A DNA stretch of 37,550 nt from Oscillospiraceae bacterium (GCA_017466665.1 JAFTTQ010000136.1:1-37550), one strand, 5' to 3'; shown: positions 7,321 to 18,058, numbered from the stretch's first letter. Numbers and translations: made by a program. The notes: generated by a model not told the origin, from the letters alone.

Positions 7321-8232
7321 TTGAATATCTCCGTAAGCGGCGCATCCTATATCCAGTTGTTCGGCTTCCTTAATATCTCACAGACCACCGTTTCCTCTTT
7401 TATCGTGACGGTGATCCTGTGTGTCGCCGGTGTGCTTTTGGGACGCAACTTGAAAAAACGCCCGGGAAAGGCGCAGGTTCTTGTGGAAAAGGGTGTTATG
7501 ATGATCCATAATATGGTTATCGACACCATGGGTGCCCATAACGCTTCCTGGGCGCCCTTTATAGCCACTATATTCCTAAGCAGCATTTGCGGCTCTTATA
7601 TCGGTTTGACTGGCTTTTTGCGTTCTACCACAGCAGATCTGGCCTGTGTGCTTACCTGGTCTTTGATGGTCAGCGTGATCATTTGGTATCAGAATATCAA
7701 GCGTAACGGCTTTTTAGGATGGCTGAAGGGCTTTACAGAGCCTATTGTGGTTATGACACCGATGAATATCGTTTCTGAGATCGCCCAGCCCTTTGCTATG
7801 GCACTGCGTCATTTTGGCAATGTGGCAGGCGGCGGCGTAATCACGACCATTCTGTATACTGCGCTCAGCCTTGCATCCACAGCCCTTCTGAAGGCGATTT
7901 CCGGCACTGTTGTGATCCCGCTGATCCTGATGGCTGTCGGGATAGCGCTGTTTGTGTGGGGGCGCAGGACGAAAAAGGCAGTCCGCTGGATATTCGGTCT
8001 GGCCTTTGGCTTGATCGGACTGTGCGGCGCTGTGCAGTTTATACCGTTTGTAAATGAGCTGTTCCACGGCATTCCTATTTTGGCATACGGCATTCCTGCT
8101 GTATTTTCCGTCTATTTTGATGTATTCTCCGGTTTTGTGCAGGCGTTGGTCTTTACACTGCTGACGATGGTCTACATTTCCGGTGCCTGCCCTCCGCCTG
8201 AGGAGCAGGAAAACGAAAATGGAAATTCTTAA
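7321..8232 (+). CDS. atpB: F1Fo ATP synthase subunit a
   Basis: About 303 residues with at least five membrane spans. The essential arginine that faces the c-ring is R163 in 'PFAMALRHFGNVAGG', matching the family's (A/S)LRLFGN motif. A preceding 'TPMNIVSEIAQPF' is also conserved. I chose the TTG at 7321, placed 7 nt after GGAGGGG, over a GTG at 7288 that would lie inside the previous gene. A stretch of about 45 residues after the arginine helix ('VWGRRTKKAVRWIFGLAFGLIGLCG') looks longer than in E. coli, as seen in other Clostridia. Acts in the membrane as the ion channel half next to the c-ring. Confidence 0.93.
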   Translation: MNISVSGASYIQLFGFLNISQTTVSSFIVTVILCVAGVLLGRNLKKRPGKAQVLVEKGVMMIHNMVIDTMGAHNASWAPFIATIFLSSICGSYIGLTGFLRSTTADLACVLTWSLMVSVIIWYQNIKRNGFLGWLKGFTEPIVVMTPMNIVSEIAQPFAMALRHFGNVAGGGVITTILYTALSLASTALLKAISGTVVIPLILMAVGIALFVWGRRTKKAVRWIFGLAFGLIGLCGAVQFIPFVNELFHGIPILAYGIPAVFSVYFDVFSGFVQALVFTLLTMVYISGACPPPEEQENENGNS

Positions 8233-8270
8233 AATTTCAATATACAAATATTTCTCAGGAGGAAACTATA

Positions 8271-8519
8271 ATGGAAATTTTTAACGAGTATTTTGTCAGA
8301 GCCTGTGCAATGCTGGCTGCCGGTCTGTGTATGGGTATCGGTGCTATCGGCCCCGCGCTTGGTGAAGGTAACGCGGTCAGCCACGCACTGGAGGGTATGG
8401 CTCGTCAGCCTGAGGCTGCCAGCAACCTGCGTACCAATATGATCCTGGGCTGTGCAATTACCGAAACCACCGGTATTTACTCCCTGGTTGTGGCTCTTTT
8501 GCTGATCTTCGCTTCCTAA
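8271..8519 (+). CDS. atpE: F1Fo ATP synthase subunit c, two-carboxylate (Na+-type) rotor subunit
   Basis: 82 residues, two transmembrane helices joined by the polar loop ARQPEA. The ion-binding set is E32 (in GPALGEG), E65 and T66 (in ITETTGIY) and Y70. Na+-binding c subunits such as that of Ilyobacter tartaricus have Q32, E65, S66 and Y70; the Fusobacterium nucleatum rotor has E32 plus E65, the two-carboxylate Na+ motif. The residue numbers here coincide exactly. I infer a Na+-coupled, possibly reversible enzyme. A strong ribosome site (AGGAGG) precedes the ATG, fitting the high copy number of c. Confidence 0.95.
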   Translation: MEIFNEYFVRACAMLAAGLCMGIGAIGPALGEGNAVSHALEGMARQPEAASNLRTNMILGCAITETTGIYSLVVALLLIFAS

Positions 8520-8555
8520 GACTCTTTGATTTCATAGAAGAAAGGAGTCGATTTT

Positions 8556-9062
8556 ATGCCGGTAGAACAAGGCTTTATCAGCTTTGATATCTGGACGGCT
8601 CTGTTTATTTTGCTCAATACCGTCACGATGTTTTTGGTGCTGAAGCGCTATCTTTTCCAGCCTGTTCTGAAAATGATAAAGGATCGTCAGGACGAGATCG
8701 ACAATATGTATGATGAGGCGGATAAGGCAAAGGCATCCGCCGATGCCCTGCAGGCAGAGTATCAGCAAAAGCTGAACCAGGCTGCCGATACCAGTGAGCG
8801 CATTGTGAAGGAAGCAATGGCCCGGGGGCAGAGCAGGGAAGAGGAGATCATCCGTCAGGCAAATGCCGAGGCTGCCGCCATTATGGATAAGGCTGCCGCG
8901 GATATTGCCCAGGAAAAGAAAAAGGCCATCAACGATGCCAAGGATGAGATCTCCGGGATGGCAATGGCGATTGCGGAAAAGGTCGTTGGACGGGAGCTGA
9001 AGGCAGAGGATCAGGATAAGCTGTTCGATGAATTTATCAGTGAATTGGGTGAAGGTTTATGA
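8556..9062 (+). CDS. atpF: F1Fo ATP synthase subunit b
   Basis: 168 residues. One N-terminal membrane helix ('ALFILLNTVTMFLVLKRYLFQPV') is followed by a long charged, Ala-rich coiled coil from about residue 45 to 155, the peripheral stalk. 'LKRYLFQPVLKMI' resembles the usual b-subunit 'L.KFLFKPI...I' motif. AAAGGAG precedes ATG 8556. The stop overlaps the delta-subunit start (ATGA), typical of atp operons. Confidence 0.93.
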   Translation: MPVEQGFISFDIWTALFILLNTVTMFLVLKRYLFQPVLKMIKDRQDEIDNMYDEADKAKASADALQAEYQQKLNQAADTSERIVKEAMARGQSREEEIIRQANAEAAAIMDKAAADIAQEKKKAINDAKDEISGMAMAIAEKVVGRELKAEDQDKLFDEFISELGEGL

Positions 9063-9598
9063 GTCAGATCGGTAGCGTTTATGGGCAGGCGCTTTATGGC
9101 CTTGCCAGTGAAGAAAACCTTTCTGACCGCATCCTTCAGGAGCTGACTGTTTTAGAAGAAGGCTTTCGGGAGGAGCCCCGGTTTCTCCGGCTGCTCAGTG
9201 CCCCCAATGTGGCGGCGCAGGAGCGGTGCGGCATTTTGGATGAATGCTTTGGCGGCAAGGTGCACAGCTATGTCCTGAATTTTTTAAAAATCCTGACAGA
9301 AAAGGGGATTGCCAGATCCTTTTCCGACTGTGTCCGAGCCTATCGGGAGCAGTACAATTTAGCGCATAATATTTTACCCGTCACCGCGGTGACCGCTGCC
9401 CCTTTAACGCAGGAGCAGGTGAAGCGGCTGACGGAAAAGCTGTCTGCCATAACCGGCAAAACTGCCCAGGTGCATAACCGGGTAGACCCGGCATGCCTTG
9501 GCGGTGTTCGGTTGGATTATGACGGCAAGCGTGTGGACGGCAGTGTGGCAAATCGGCTGGAAACTGTCCGAAATATGCTGAAAAATACCGTACTTTGA
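9059..9598 (+). CDS. atpH: F1Fo ATP synthase subunit delta
   Basis: 179 residues of the OSCP/delta family. An N-terminal helical domain begins 'GSVYGQALYGLASEE' and includes 'LLSAPNV' and 'FLKILTEKGIA', where most members have L.NP.I and FL.LL...R. The C-terminal part includes 'GGVRLDYDGKRVDGSVANRLE', a match to the conserved GG..I..G....D.S....L. Delta ties the b stalk to the alpha3beta3 head. ATG 9059 overlaps the end of atpF by four nt. Confidence 0.92.
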   Translation: MSQIGSVYGQALYGLASEENLSDRILQELTVLEEGFREEPRFLRLLSAPNVAAQERCGILDECFGGKVHSYVLNFLKILTEKGIARSFSDCVRAYREQYNLAHNILPVTAVTAAPLTQEQVKRLTEKLSAITGKTAQVHNRVDPACLGGVRLDYDGKRVDGSVANRLETVRNMLKNTVL

Positions 9599-9616
9599 TA
9601 AGAAAGTTGGTAAGTT

Positions 9617-11131
9617 ATGGAATTAAGACCGGAAGATATTACAAAAATTATTCGCGCGCAGATCAAAAATTATGAAAACAAACTGCAAACCTCGGAGACC
9701 GGCGTTGTGATCCTGGTGGGTGACGGTATTGCCAAGGTCACCGGGCTTGATAAATGTATGGCAGGTGAGCTGGTGGAATTCCCCAACGGCTCCTACGGTA
9801 TGGCTCAGAATTTGGAGGAGGATACTGTTTCCGTTGTTATTTTGGGTACCGACCAGGGCATCAAGGAAGGCGACACTGTAAAGCGTACCGGCAGAGTGGT
9901 TTCAGTGCCTGTGGGCGCAAACCTGATCGGCCGTGTTGTGAGTGCCTTGGGCGAGCCAATTGACGGCAAAGGCCCCTTTGACCCGGAAAGCTACCGACCC
10001 ATTGAAATGCCGGCACCCGGTATCATTGAGCGTCAGCATGTCAGCCGGCCTTTGCAGACCGGCATTAAGGCGATCGACTCTATGATTCCCATTGGCCGCG
10101 GTCAGCGTGAGTTGATCATCGGTGACCGCCAGACCGGTAAGACCACCATTGCTACCGATACCATTTTAAATCAAAAGGGTAAAAATGTGATCTGTATTTA
10201 TGTGGCCATCGGTCAGAAGCGTTCTACGGTTGCCCAAACGGTGGAAAGCCTGACGGCAGGCGGTGCGATGGAGTATACCATCGTGGTTTCCGCAACGGCT
10301 TCCGAGCTTGCACCCATGCAGTATATTGCTCCCTATACCGGCTGTACTATGGGTGAGCATTTTATGCATCAGGGCAAGGATGTGCTGGTCATTTATGATG
10401 ATTTGAGTAAGCATGCGGTGGCATACCGTGCCATCTCCCTGCTGATCCGCAGACCTCCCGGACGGGAAGCCTACCCCGGTGACGTTTTCTACCTCCACTC
10501 CCGTTTGCTGGAGCGTGCGGCACAGATGTCCGATGAACTGGGCGGCGGCAGCTTGACGGCACTTCCCATTATTGAGACCCAGGCGGGAGACGTTTCCGCT
10601 TACATTCCCACCAACGTGATCTCCATTACCGACGGTCAGATATTCCTGGAGGAGGAGCTGTTTAACGCCGGTATTATGCCCGCCGTAAACCCCGGTATCT
10701 CCGTGTCCCGTGTTGGCGGTGACGCGCAGATCAAGGCGATGAAGAAGGTTTCCGGCTCCTTGAAGCTTCTGTACTCCCAGTATCGTGAGCTGCAGAGCTT
10801 CGCCCAGTTCGGCTCTGACCTGGATGCGGATACCAAGTCCCGTCTTGCCTTGGGTGAGCGGATCGTGGCGGTTCTCAAGCAGAAGAACAACGCCCCTGTT
10901 GAGGTGGCAGATCAGGTCTGCATCCTGTATGCAGTCACCCACGGCTATCTGGATGATGTTGCAGTGGAGAAGATCCCGGAATTTGAAAGAAGCCTCTATG
11001 AGTTTATGGATCAGAAGCACTACGGCGTGCTGGAGAGCATTCGCGCCACCGGCAAGCTGGAGCCTGAAACTGAGGAAAAGCTGCAGGAAGCCCTTTCCCA
11101 GTTCCTTAAGGAGTTTTTGGTTCAAATCTAA
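9617..11131 (+). CDS. atpA: F1Fo ATP synthase subunit alpha
   Basis: 504 residues, the normal length. N-terminal beta-barrel, then nucleotide-binding domain with the P-loop GDRQTGKT (169-176), then '[28 protein letters not shown]' which is almost invariant in alpha subunits, and an alpha-helical C-terminal domain. Alpha binds non-catalytic nucleotides in the F1 head. The start ATG 9617 follows delta by 18 nt with a weak ribosome site (AAGAAAGTTGG). Confidence 0.97.
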   Translation: MELRPEDITKIIRAQIKNYENKLQTSETGVVILVGDGIAKVTGLDKCMAGELVEFPNGSYGMAQNLEEDTVSVVILGTDQGIKEGDTVKRTGRVVSVPVGANLIGRVVSALGEPIDGKGPFDPESYRPIEMPAPGIIERQHVSRPLQTGIKAIDSMIPIGRGQRELIIGDRQTGKTTIATDTILNQKGKNVICIYVAIGQKRSTVAQTVESLTAGGAMEYTIVVSATASELAPMQYIAPYTGCTMGEHFMHQGKDVLVIYDDLSKHAVAYRAISLLIRRPPGREAYPGDVFYLHSRLLERAAQMSDELGGGSLTALPIIETQAGDVSAYIPTNVISITDGQIFLEEELFNAGIMPAVNPGISVSRVGGDAQIKAMKKVSGSLKLLYSQYRELQSFAQFGSDLDADTKSRLALGERIVAVLKQKNNAPVEVADQVCILYAVTHGYLDDVAVEKIPEFERSLYEFMDQKHYGVLESIRATGKLEPETEEKLQEALSQFLKEFLVQI

Positions 11132-11146
11132 GAAGGGAGGAAGACC

Positions 11147-11989
11147 ATGGCTGGTGTTTCCACCAAAGAGATAAAAAATCGCATCCGCAGTATGGAATCT
11201 ACAAAGCAGATCACCAAGGCTATGGAAATGGTGGCTGCCTCCAAGCTGCGCCACGCACAGGCAAGGGTTGCCGATTCCCGCCCCTATTTTGAGATCCTTC
11301 ACGGAACCATTGCCGATATTGTCAGTGCAAACAGTGAGTTTTCTTCCCCTTATCTGCAAAAACGCCCGGTAAAAAAGTCGGTTTATGTGGTGATCGCCGG
11401 TGACCGCGGTCTTGCAGGCGGCTATAACAGCAACATTTTAAAGCTTGCTCAAAGCGAATTTTCCGGGAAGGATATTCAGGTGCTGCCCATCGGCAAAAAG
11501 GCTGTGGACTATTTCCGCGCCCATAAGATTCCGATGATCACGGAGCAATATGCTTCTGCTGCGGATATGCAGGTGGGTGATTGCTTTTCCCTGGCCAAGC
11601 AGCTTTGCAAAATGTATTTGGCAGGCGAGGCAGACGAGATCTATATTGGCTATACCAATTTTGTTTCCGTTTTATCTCAAACCCCATCTATTATGCAGAT
11701 GCTTCCGCTGATCGGTCACAAGACAGGCACGGAAGATAAGGCTTCTGACATTTTGTATGAGCCGGATAGCGATGAGGTTTTTGCTGCCATCGTGCCGGAA
11801 TATGTGGGCGGCATTTTGTATGGCGCTTTGTGTGAGAGCCGTGCTTCTGAGCAGGCTGCACGCCGTACCGCAATGGATGCGGCAACACAGAATGCCGATG
11901 AAATGATTGCTGACCTGAGCCTGAAATTCAATCAGGCACGCCAGGCGGCAATTACCCAGGAGATCACGGAGATCGTCGCTGGCTCCTGA
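11147..11989 (+). CDS. atpG: F1Fo ATP synthase subunit gamma
   Basis: 280 residues. The N-terminal helix begins 'GVSTKEIKNRIRSMESTKQITKAMEMVAASKLRHAQ', the gamma signature, and the C-terminal helix holds 'CESRASEQAARRTAMDAATQNADEMI', also diagnostic. The middle Rossmann-like part contains 'VIAGDRGLAGGYNSNI'. Gamma is the central rotating shaft. AAGGGAGG precedes ATG 11147. It is 15 nt after atpA; a 91-nt gap with a hairpin separates it from atpD. Confidence 0.96.
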   Translation: MAGVSTKEIKNRIRSMESTKQITKAMEMVAASKLRHAQARVADSRPYFEILHGTIADIVSANSEFSSPYLQKRPVKKSVYVVIAGDRGLAGGYNSNILKLAQSEFSGKDIQVLPIGKKAVDYFRAHKIPMITEQYASAADMQVGDCFSLAKQLCKMYLAGEADEIYIGYTNFVSVLSQTPSIMQMLPLIGHKTGTEDKASDILYEPDSDEVFAAIVPEYVGGILYGALCESRASEQAARRTAMDAATQNADEMIADLSLKFNQARQAAITQEITEIVAGS

Positions 11990-12005
11990 TAAAAGCTGTA
12001 ACTAA

Positions 12006-13879
<1,874 letters not shown>

Positions 13880-13880
13880 T

Positions 13881-13913
13881 CAATGCGCATCCGAATTTTC
13901 GGATGCGCATTGT
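13881..13913. terminator. Shared bidirectional terminator between atpC and tmcAL
   Basis: A nearly perfect 15-bp palindrome, CAATGCGCATCCGAA paired with TTCGGATGCGCATTG (13881-13912), sits between two convergent genes, one nt beyond the atpC stop and touching the tmcAL stop. It can fold on either strand. Confidence 0.8.
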
Positions 13914-15058
13914 TACTTGTGGTAATAAATCCTGCGATCATTGGTTAGGCCGGGGGCTTTAGGGCGGCTCTGTGCAAAAAAACCGTAAAGATCATCACAA
14001 CGATTTTCAATGGCTTGATAGGAATGATCGATCCTTTCACCAATATTGGGAAAGTGACCTGATTGGCGGGCTTTTAAGAGAATTTCTCTTCCTTTGTCAT
14101 TTAATGCCAAAACCCGGACATAGGGAGCAGGGGATGTAATATTCTCTGCAGTTAAGCCTAAGTATGCGCACATGATCATGCGGTCAAGCCGTGTCCTTGT
14201 ATAGCGCTTGGATTTTGTGGCAACGATGATCTCCTCCAAGGTGGCATATTGTCGGGCATTTCTCATCAGCTTGCGCCATAAACCCTCTGAGCCGTAAGGC
14301 AGTGCTTCAAATTCCTCGTCTGTCATGGTGCGCAGCCTGTACAAGATAGCCTGCTCGCCGTTGCTGACGGTGTGGATATTGGCATTTTCAAAACAATCAA
14401 TAGCATTTTTCGGGACATAGTTTTGCCACGGCTTGTTATTTTCCAATAATAAACGCACAGCGGAAGCCGATGGATTATCTGTATCAGCAGTGGTTTCGTG
14501 GTAATCACCGCCCCGGGAAATGGGCTCCGGTTTCATTTTGGAATTTTGGGATAAAATAGCCTTGCAGTATTCGATTGCCAAAATGTTATTTGGTTTGTTG
14601 AGAGAATCTGCGTTTAAGCCCATAGCTTCCAAAGCGTTTTGCCTTGCGGCAGGGAAGGAAAGCCCTTTCGATAATTCTGCTTTCAGATACTCCGGAAAAT
14701 CAGGACGAAGCAATGCTTGGGCTGTTTTCATCAGCAGATCGGGCAGGGCATCTTCGGCACCAAAGGATAGACTGTCGCAAAACCCACTTAAGATCCTGAC
14801 ACCCTGGTCGGCAAAGCCTTCGGCAGAGGAAAGGGCGGCAGTGACCGGCAGCTCCAGCACAAGATCCGCACCGCACATTACTGCGGCTTTTGCCCGGTGC
14901 GCTTTGTCGAAAATTGCCGGCATACCACGCTGCACATAGTTTCCGCTCATCAGGCAAACAATACCGGTATCGGCATTTTGCTCCCGAATAGCCCGGAGCT
15001 GCTTAAAATGTCCCAGGTGGAATGGATTGTATTCACAAATAATACCAGTAATCTTCAA
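13913..15058 (-). CDS. tmcAL: tRNA(Met) cytidine acetate ligase (TmcAL, formerly YlbM/DUF795)
   Basis: About 381 residues. The N-terminus 'ITGIICEYNPFHLGHFKQL' has the nucleotidyltransferase HxGH motif, followed by 'CLMSGNYVQRGMPAIFDKAHRAKAAV' and 'GADLVLELPV', all hallmarks of TmcAL. The enzyme uses ATP and acetate to make N4-acetylcytidine at the wobble position of elongator tRNA-Met. I place the start at a TTG (15056-15058 on the opposite strand) because the family begins just before 'ITGIICEYNPFH' and a GGTGGG lies upstream; an ATG at 15127 would add 23 residues overlapping the ackA promoter. The gene is divergent from ackA, whose product handles the same metabolite, acetate. Confidence 0.9.
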   Translation of the reverse strand: MKITGIICEYNPFHLGHFKQLRAIREQNADTGIVCLMSGNYVQRGMPAIFDKAHRAKAAVMCGADLVLELPVTAALSSAEGFADQGVRILSGFCDSLSFGAEDALPDLLMKTAQALLRPDFPEYLKAELSKGLSFPAARQNALEAMGLNADSLNKPNNILAIEYCKAILSQNSKMKPEPISRGGDYHETTADTDNPSASAVRLLLENNKPWQNYVPKNAIDCFENANIHTVSNGEQAILYRLRTMTDEEFEALPYGSEGLWRKLMRNARQYATLEEIIVATKSKRYTRTRLDRMIMCAYLGLTAENITSPAPYVRVLALNDKGREILLKARQSGHFPNIGERIDHSYQAIENRCDDLYGFFAQSRPKAPGLTNDRRIYYHK

Positions 15059-15099
15059 AAAAATCCCACCTTTTTGTTGAAAATTTTTCCATTCAGGGG

Positions 15100-15146
15100 T
15101 TGAGAAAATTGGGGAAGTGTTATACAATAGCCATAGCTATGGCTAT
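15100..15146 (+). promoter_or_regulatory. ackA promoter with a 20-bp palindrome next to the -10 box
   Basis: TTGAGA (15100-15105), 17 nt, TACAAT (15123-15128). A perfect palindrome (centre CATAGCTATG, 15127-15146) begins at the last bases of the -10 and spans the predicted start of transcription. The position fits a repressor operator; a hairpin in the 5' leader is the alternative. Confidence 0.6.
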
Positions 15147-15199
15147 AATACCACAAATATGTAAAAAAGAAAATCATTATTTTAGGGAGGAAGATTCCA

Positions 15200-16384
15200 A
15201 TGAACGTTTTGGTTATCAATGCCGGCAGCTCCAGTCTTAAGTACCAGCTTATGAATCCCGAGACCGGCGATGTGACCGCAAAGGGTCTGTGCGAGCGTAT
15301 TTATATTGACGGCCGCCTGACTCACAAGGTTGGCGACAAGAAGGTGGTTAAGGACATTCCTATGCCTACCCACTCTGAGGCGATTGCCGCTGTGCTGGAG
15401 ATTCTGCAGGATCCTGAGCACGGTGTTATCAAGAGCGTTGACGAGATCGATGCTGTGGGTCACCGTGTGCTCCATGGCGGTATGAAGTTCTCCGATTCCT
15501 GCATTATCGATGATGCCTGCATCAAGGCAATCGAAGAATGCATCCCTCTGGGCCCTCTGCATAACCCTGCCAACCTGATGGGTATTCGTGCCTGCCAGGC
15601 TGTTATGCCCACCAAGCCTCAGGTCGCTGTGTTTGATACCGCATTTCATATGACCATGCCTCCCAAGGCATACCGTTACGCCATCCCCACTGAGTACTAC
15701 GAAAACGACGATATCCGCCGTTACGGTTTCCACGGTACTTCCCACAAGTATATTGCCCGCCGTGTTGCCAGTATCCTGGGCAAGAAGGAGTTCAAGCTGG
15801 TCAACTGCCACCTGGGCAACGGTTCTTCCTTGTCCGCTGTGAAGGACGGCAAGTGTATGGATACTTCCATGGGCCTTTCTCCCTTGGCCGGTGTGCCTAT
15901 GGGTACCCGCAGCGGTGACATTGATGCCTGCGTGGTGCAGTTTATCTGCAATAAGTACGGTATGAGTGTGGATGAGTGCCTGAATATGCTCAATAAGAAG
16001 TCCGGTATGCTGGGAATCTCCGGCGTTTCTTCCGACTTCCGTGATTTGGAACAGGGTTCTGCCGACGGCAATGAGAACTGCACGCTGGCACTGGAGAAGT
16101 TCTGCTACGAGGTTGCTAAGTATGTTGGCTCCTATGCTGCTGCCCTTAACGGCATTGATATTTTGACCTTTACTGCCGGTGTTGGCGAAAACGGCCCCGA
16201 TACCCGTCAGATGATCTGCGATTATCTGGCATTTATGGGCGTAAAGCTGGATCCCGAGAAGAACAAGATCCGCGGCAAGGAAATGATGATCTCCGCACCT
16301 GACTCCAAGGTGCAGGTTTGGGTCGTTCCCACCAACGAAGAGCTGATGATCGCTCAGGATACCGCTGAGCTGGTTAACGGCTGA
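15200..16384 (+). CDS. ackA: Acetate kinase
   Basis: 394 residues, the usual length. Begins 'MNVLVINAGSSSLKYQL' (acetate kinase signature 1), has 'AVGHRVLHGG' and 'VFDTAFHMTMP', and the second signature 'NCHLGNGSSLSAV' with the following 'DTSMGLSPLAGVPMGTRSGDIDA'. It makes ATP and acetate from acetyl phosphate. GGGAGG precedes ATG 15200. No phosphotransacetylase gene is nearby. Codon use is strongly biased to preferred codons, suggesting high expression. Confidence 0.98.
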   Translation: MNVLVINAGSSSLKYQLMNPETGDVTAKGLCERIYIDGRLTHKVGDKKVVKDIPMPTHSEAIAAVLEILQDPEHGVIKSVDEIDAVGHRVLHGGMKFSDSCIIDDACIKAIEECIPLGPLHNPANLMGIRACQAVMPTKPQVAVFDTAFHMTMPPKAYRYAIPTEYYENDDIRRYGFHGTSHKYIARRVASILGKKEFKLVNCHLGNGSSLSAVKDGKCMDTSMGLSPLAGVPMGTRSGDIDACVVQFICNKYGMSVDECLNMLNKKSGMLGISGVSSDFRDLEQGSADGNENCTLALEKFCYEVAKYVGSYAAALNGIDILTFTAGVGENGPDTRQMICDYLAFMGVKLDPEKNKIRGKEMMISAPDSKVQVWVVPTNEELMIAQDTAELVNG

Positions 16385-16402
16385 TTCTCTTGGCAAATAT
16401 GT

Positions 16403-16440
16403 ATTGTAGGGGAGGGGCGACCCGTCCCCTACAATTTTTT
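16403..16440 (+). terminator. Terminator after ackA, formed by a GC-rich repeat
   Basis: ATTGTAGGGGA (16403-16413) pairs with TCCCCTACAAT (16425-16435) and is followed at once by TTTTTT. The stem also resembles a family of intergenic palindromes found again at 25952. It separates ackA from pepT. Confidence 0.75.
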
Positions 16441-16453
16441 ATAAGGAGTTTAT

Positions 16454-17659
16454 ATGGAATCTGTATCTGAGCGTTTTTTGCGTTATGTCAGCTTTGATAC
16501 CCAGTCTGACGAGTTTTCGGAAAGCTGTCCATCTACTGCCAAGCAAAAGGCATTGGGGCAGCAGCTTGTAAAGGAAATGCTCTCCATGGGGATCCGGGAT
16601 GCCCGGATGGATGAAAACGGCTATGTTTACGGTACTGTGCCGGGAGATCCCAGTCTGCCTGTGATCGGCTTGATCGCCCATATGGATACATCCCCTGATA
16701 TTTCCGGTGCCAATGTAAAACCGTGTATCATTCAATATGACGGGGGAGATATTGTTCTCAATGCCGGGGAAAACATTGTAATGCGTGAAAAGGACTATCC
16801 CAGCTTGCTGCAGGATCAGGGAAAGCATCTGATCGTTACCGACGGCACAACCCTTTTGGGCGCTGACGATAAAGCGGGCATTGCGGAAATTATGACCTGT
16901 GCCGAAGCTTTGATCACATCCGGCGAGAATCACGCAACCCTGAAAATCGCCTTTACCCCGGATGAGGAGATCGGAAGGGGAGCGGATCGGTTTGATGTTC
17001 AGGGCTTTGGGGCGGATTATGCCTACACCGTTGACGGCGGCAAATTGGGAGAGCTGGAATATGAAAATTTCAATGCCGCGAGGGCAAAGGTCACTGTACA
17101 CGGCATAAATATCCACCCTGGCTCAGCAAAGAATAAGATGGTCAATTCTCAGCACATTGCCATGGAATTTCACAGCCTGCTTCCCGCTATGGAGTGCCCG
17201 GAGCATACGGAAGGGTATGAGGGCTTTTACCATTTGATCCAAATGTCCGGCAGTGTGGAGGAATCTCAGCTGCGCTATATCATCCGGGATCACGATATGG
17301 AAAAGTTCCAGTCCAAAAAGGCGTTTATGCAGCAGCTTTGTCAAAGCCTAAACGAAAAATACGGGGAGGGAACAGTCATCCTTCATATTCAGGACAGCTA
17401 CTATAATATGCGGGAAAAGATCGAGCCTTGTATGTATGTGGTAGACCGGGCAAAAAGAGCAATGGAAAGTGTAGGGATCCAGCCTGTTACCGTTCCCATT
17501 CGGGGCGGTACCGATGGTGCCAAGCTTTCCTTTATGGGACTTCCGTGCCCGAACCTTTGTACCGGCGGCAAGAACTTCCACGGCAGATTTGAGTATATCG
17601 CTGTGGAGGATATGCAGATCATTTCCAAGATGCTTTGTGCCCTTTTTACAGCGCTGTAA
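16454..17659 (+). CDS. pepT: Peptidase T (tripeptidase, M20 family)
   Basis: 401 residues. Metal ligands and active-site residues are visible: H76 and D78 in 'HMDTSPD', D138 in 'GADDKAG', catalytic E171-E172 in 'TPDEEIG', and H376 in 'KNFHGRFEY'. 'DGGKLGELEYENFNAA' matches peptidase T rather than other M20 enzymes. A cytoplasmic aminotripeptidase. AAGGAG lies before ATG 16454; no separate promoter was recognised between it and the ackA terminator. Confidence 0.96.
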   Translation: MESVSERFLRYVSFDTQSDEFSESCPSTAKQKALGQQLVKEMLSMGIRDARMDENGYVYGTVPGDPSLPVIGLIAHMDTSPDISGANVKPCIIQYDGGDIVLNAGENIVMREKDYPSLLQDQGKHLIVTDGTTLLGADDKAGIAEIMTCAEALITSGENHATLKIAFTPDEEIGRGADRFDVQGFGADYAYTVDGGKLGELEYENFNAARAKVTVHGINIHPGSAKNKMVNSQHIAMEFHSLLPAMECPEHTEGYEGFYHLIQMSGSVEESQLRYIIRDHDMEKFQSKKAFMQQLCQSLNEKYGEGTVILHIQDSYYNMREKIEPCMYVVDRAKRAMESVGIQPVTVPIRGGTDGAKLSFMGLPCPNLCTGGKNFHGRFEYIAVEDMQIISKMLCALFTAL

Positions 17660-17755
17660 TAAGACTTGCATCGACAGCGTCAGGGTGTGCGGAACGGATA
17701 ATAACCACTGCCGGTTGTGGAGCCCGGGTAAGAAATACCAATAAAAATGCCTGAA

Positions 17756-17814
17756 AATATCACAGGAAATTCGTGATATTGGATATTGAAAAGCGAAAGC
17801 GAATGTAATATAAT
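17756..17814 (+). promoter_or_regulatory. Promoter of the small zinc-finger-like gene, with an upstream inverted repeat
   Basis: TTGAAA (17786-17791), a 17-nt spacer and TATAAT (17809-17814). Just upstream, AATATCAC (17756-17763) and GTGATATT (17773-17780) are perfect inverted repeats 9 nt apart, a possible operator. Confidence 0.6.
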
Positions 17815-17862
17815 AATGAAAAATATTACTCAATATTTCCCTGAGGAAGGAAGGCATTTTCA

Positions 17863-18051
17863 TTGCGAAAAAGATACTTTATCATCAATGCCAAAACGGA
17901 TATTATGCATATCCAAGGCTATTGTGAACATACAAAGCCCAGAAAGGTACCGATCCGCCTTTTTGAAAATGAGGCAGAAATGCAGGCGTATGCGGGAAGA
18001 CCCCTGCGGCTTTGCAAGGTATGTGAAAAAAAGCAGGCTCAAATGAAATAA
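17863..18051 (+). CDS. Small Ada-like metal-binding protein
   Basis: 62 residues starting with TTG, 8 nt after GGAAGG, about 42 nt downstream of the predicted transcription start. The layout 'YFIINAKTDIMHIQGYCEHT ... F.NE.EMQAYAGRPLRLCKVCEK' puts an H and a C early and a CxxC late, resembling the Ada-type zinc-binding fold (T...FH...C ... A...G..PC..C). Such domains bind DNA or are fused to nucleases; this one stands alone and is very basic. A terminator follows at 18059. A second frame overlaps it (17786-18046) but has no ribosome site. The function is unknown. Confidence 0.65.
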   Translation: MRKRYFIINAKTDIMHIQGYCEHTKPRKVPIRLFENEAEMQAYAGRPLRLCKVCEKKQAQMK

Positions 18052-18058
18052 CCAGAAA

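Noticed and set aside
10166..11359. Minus-strand frame of 397 codons opposite atpA and atpG
   Set aside because: Antisense to ATP synthase genes with full conserved motifs; frame is His/Leu/Gly rich without any known fold.
15182..16396. Minus-strand frame of 404 codons opposite ackA
   Set aside because: It mirrors the codon bias of ackA; ackA has both family signatures.
17680..17755. tRNA-like or structured RNA segment after pepT
   Set aside because: It has short pairings but no T-arm GGTTC, no acceptor stem and no CCA; not a tRNA or known riboswitch by eye.
17786..18046. 86-codon frame overlapping the small Ada-like gene
   Set aside because: No ribosome site at its start; the overlapping TTG frame has the site, promoter spacing and conserved Cys/His pattern.
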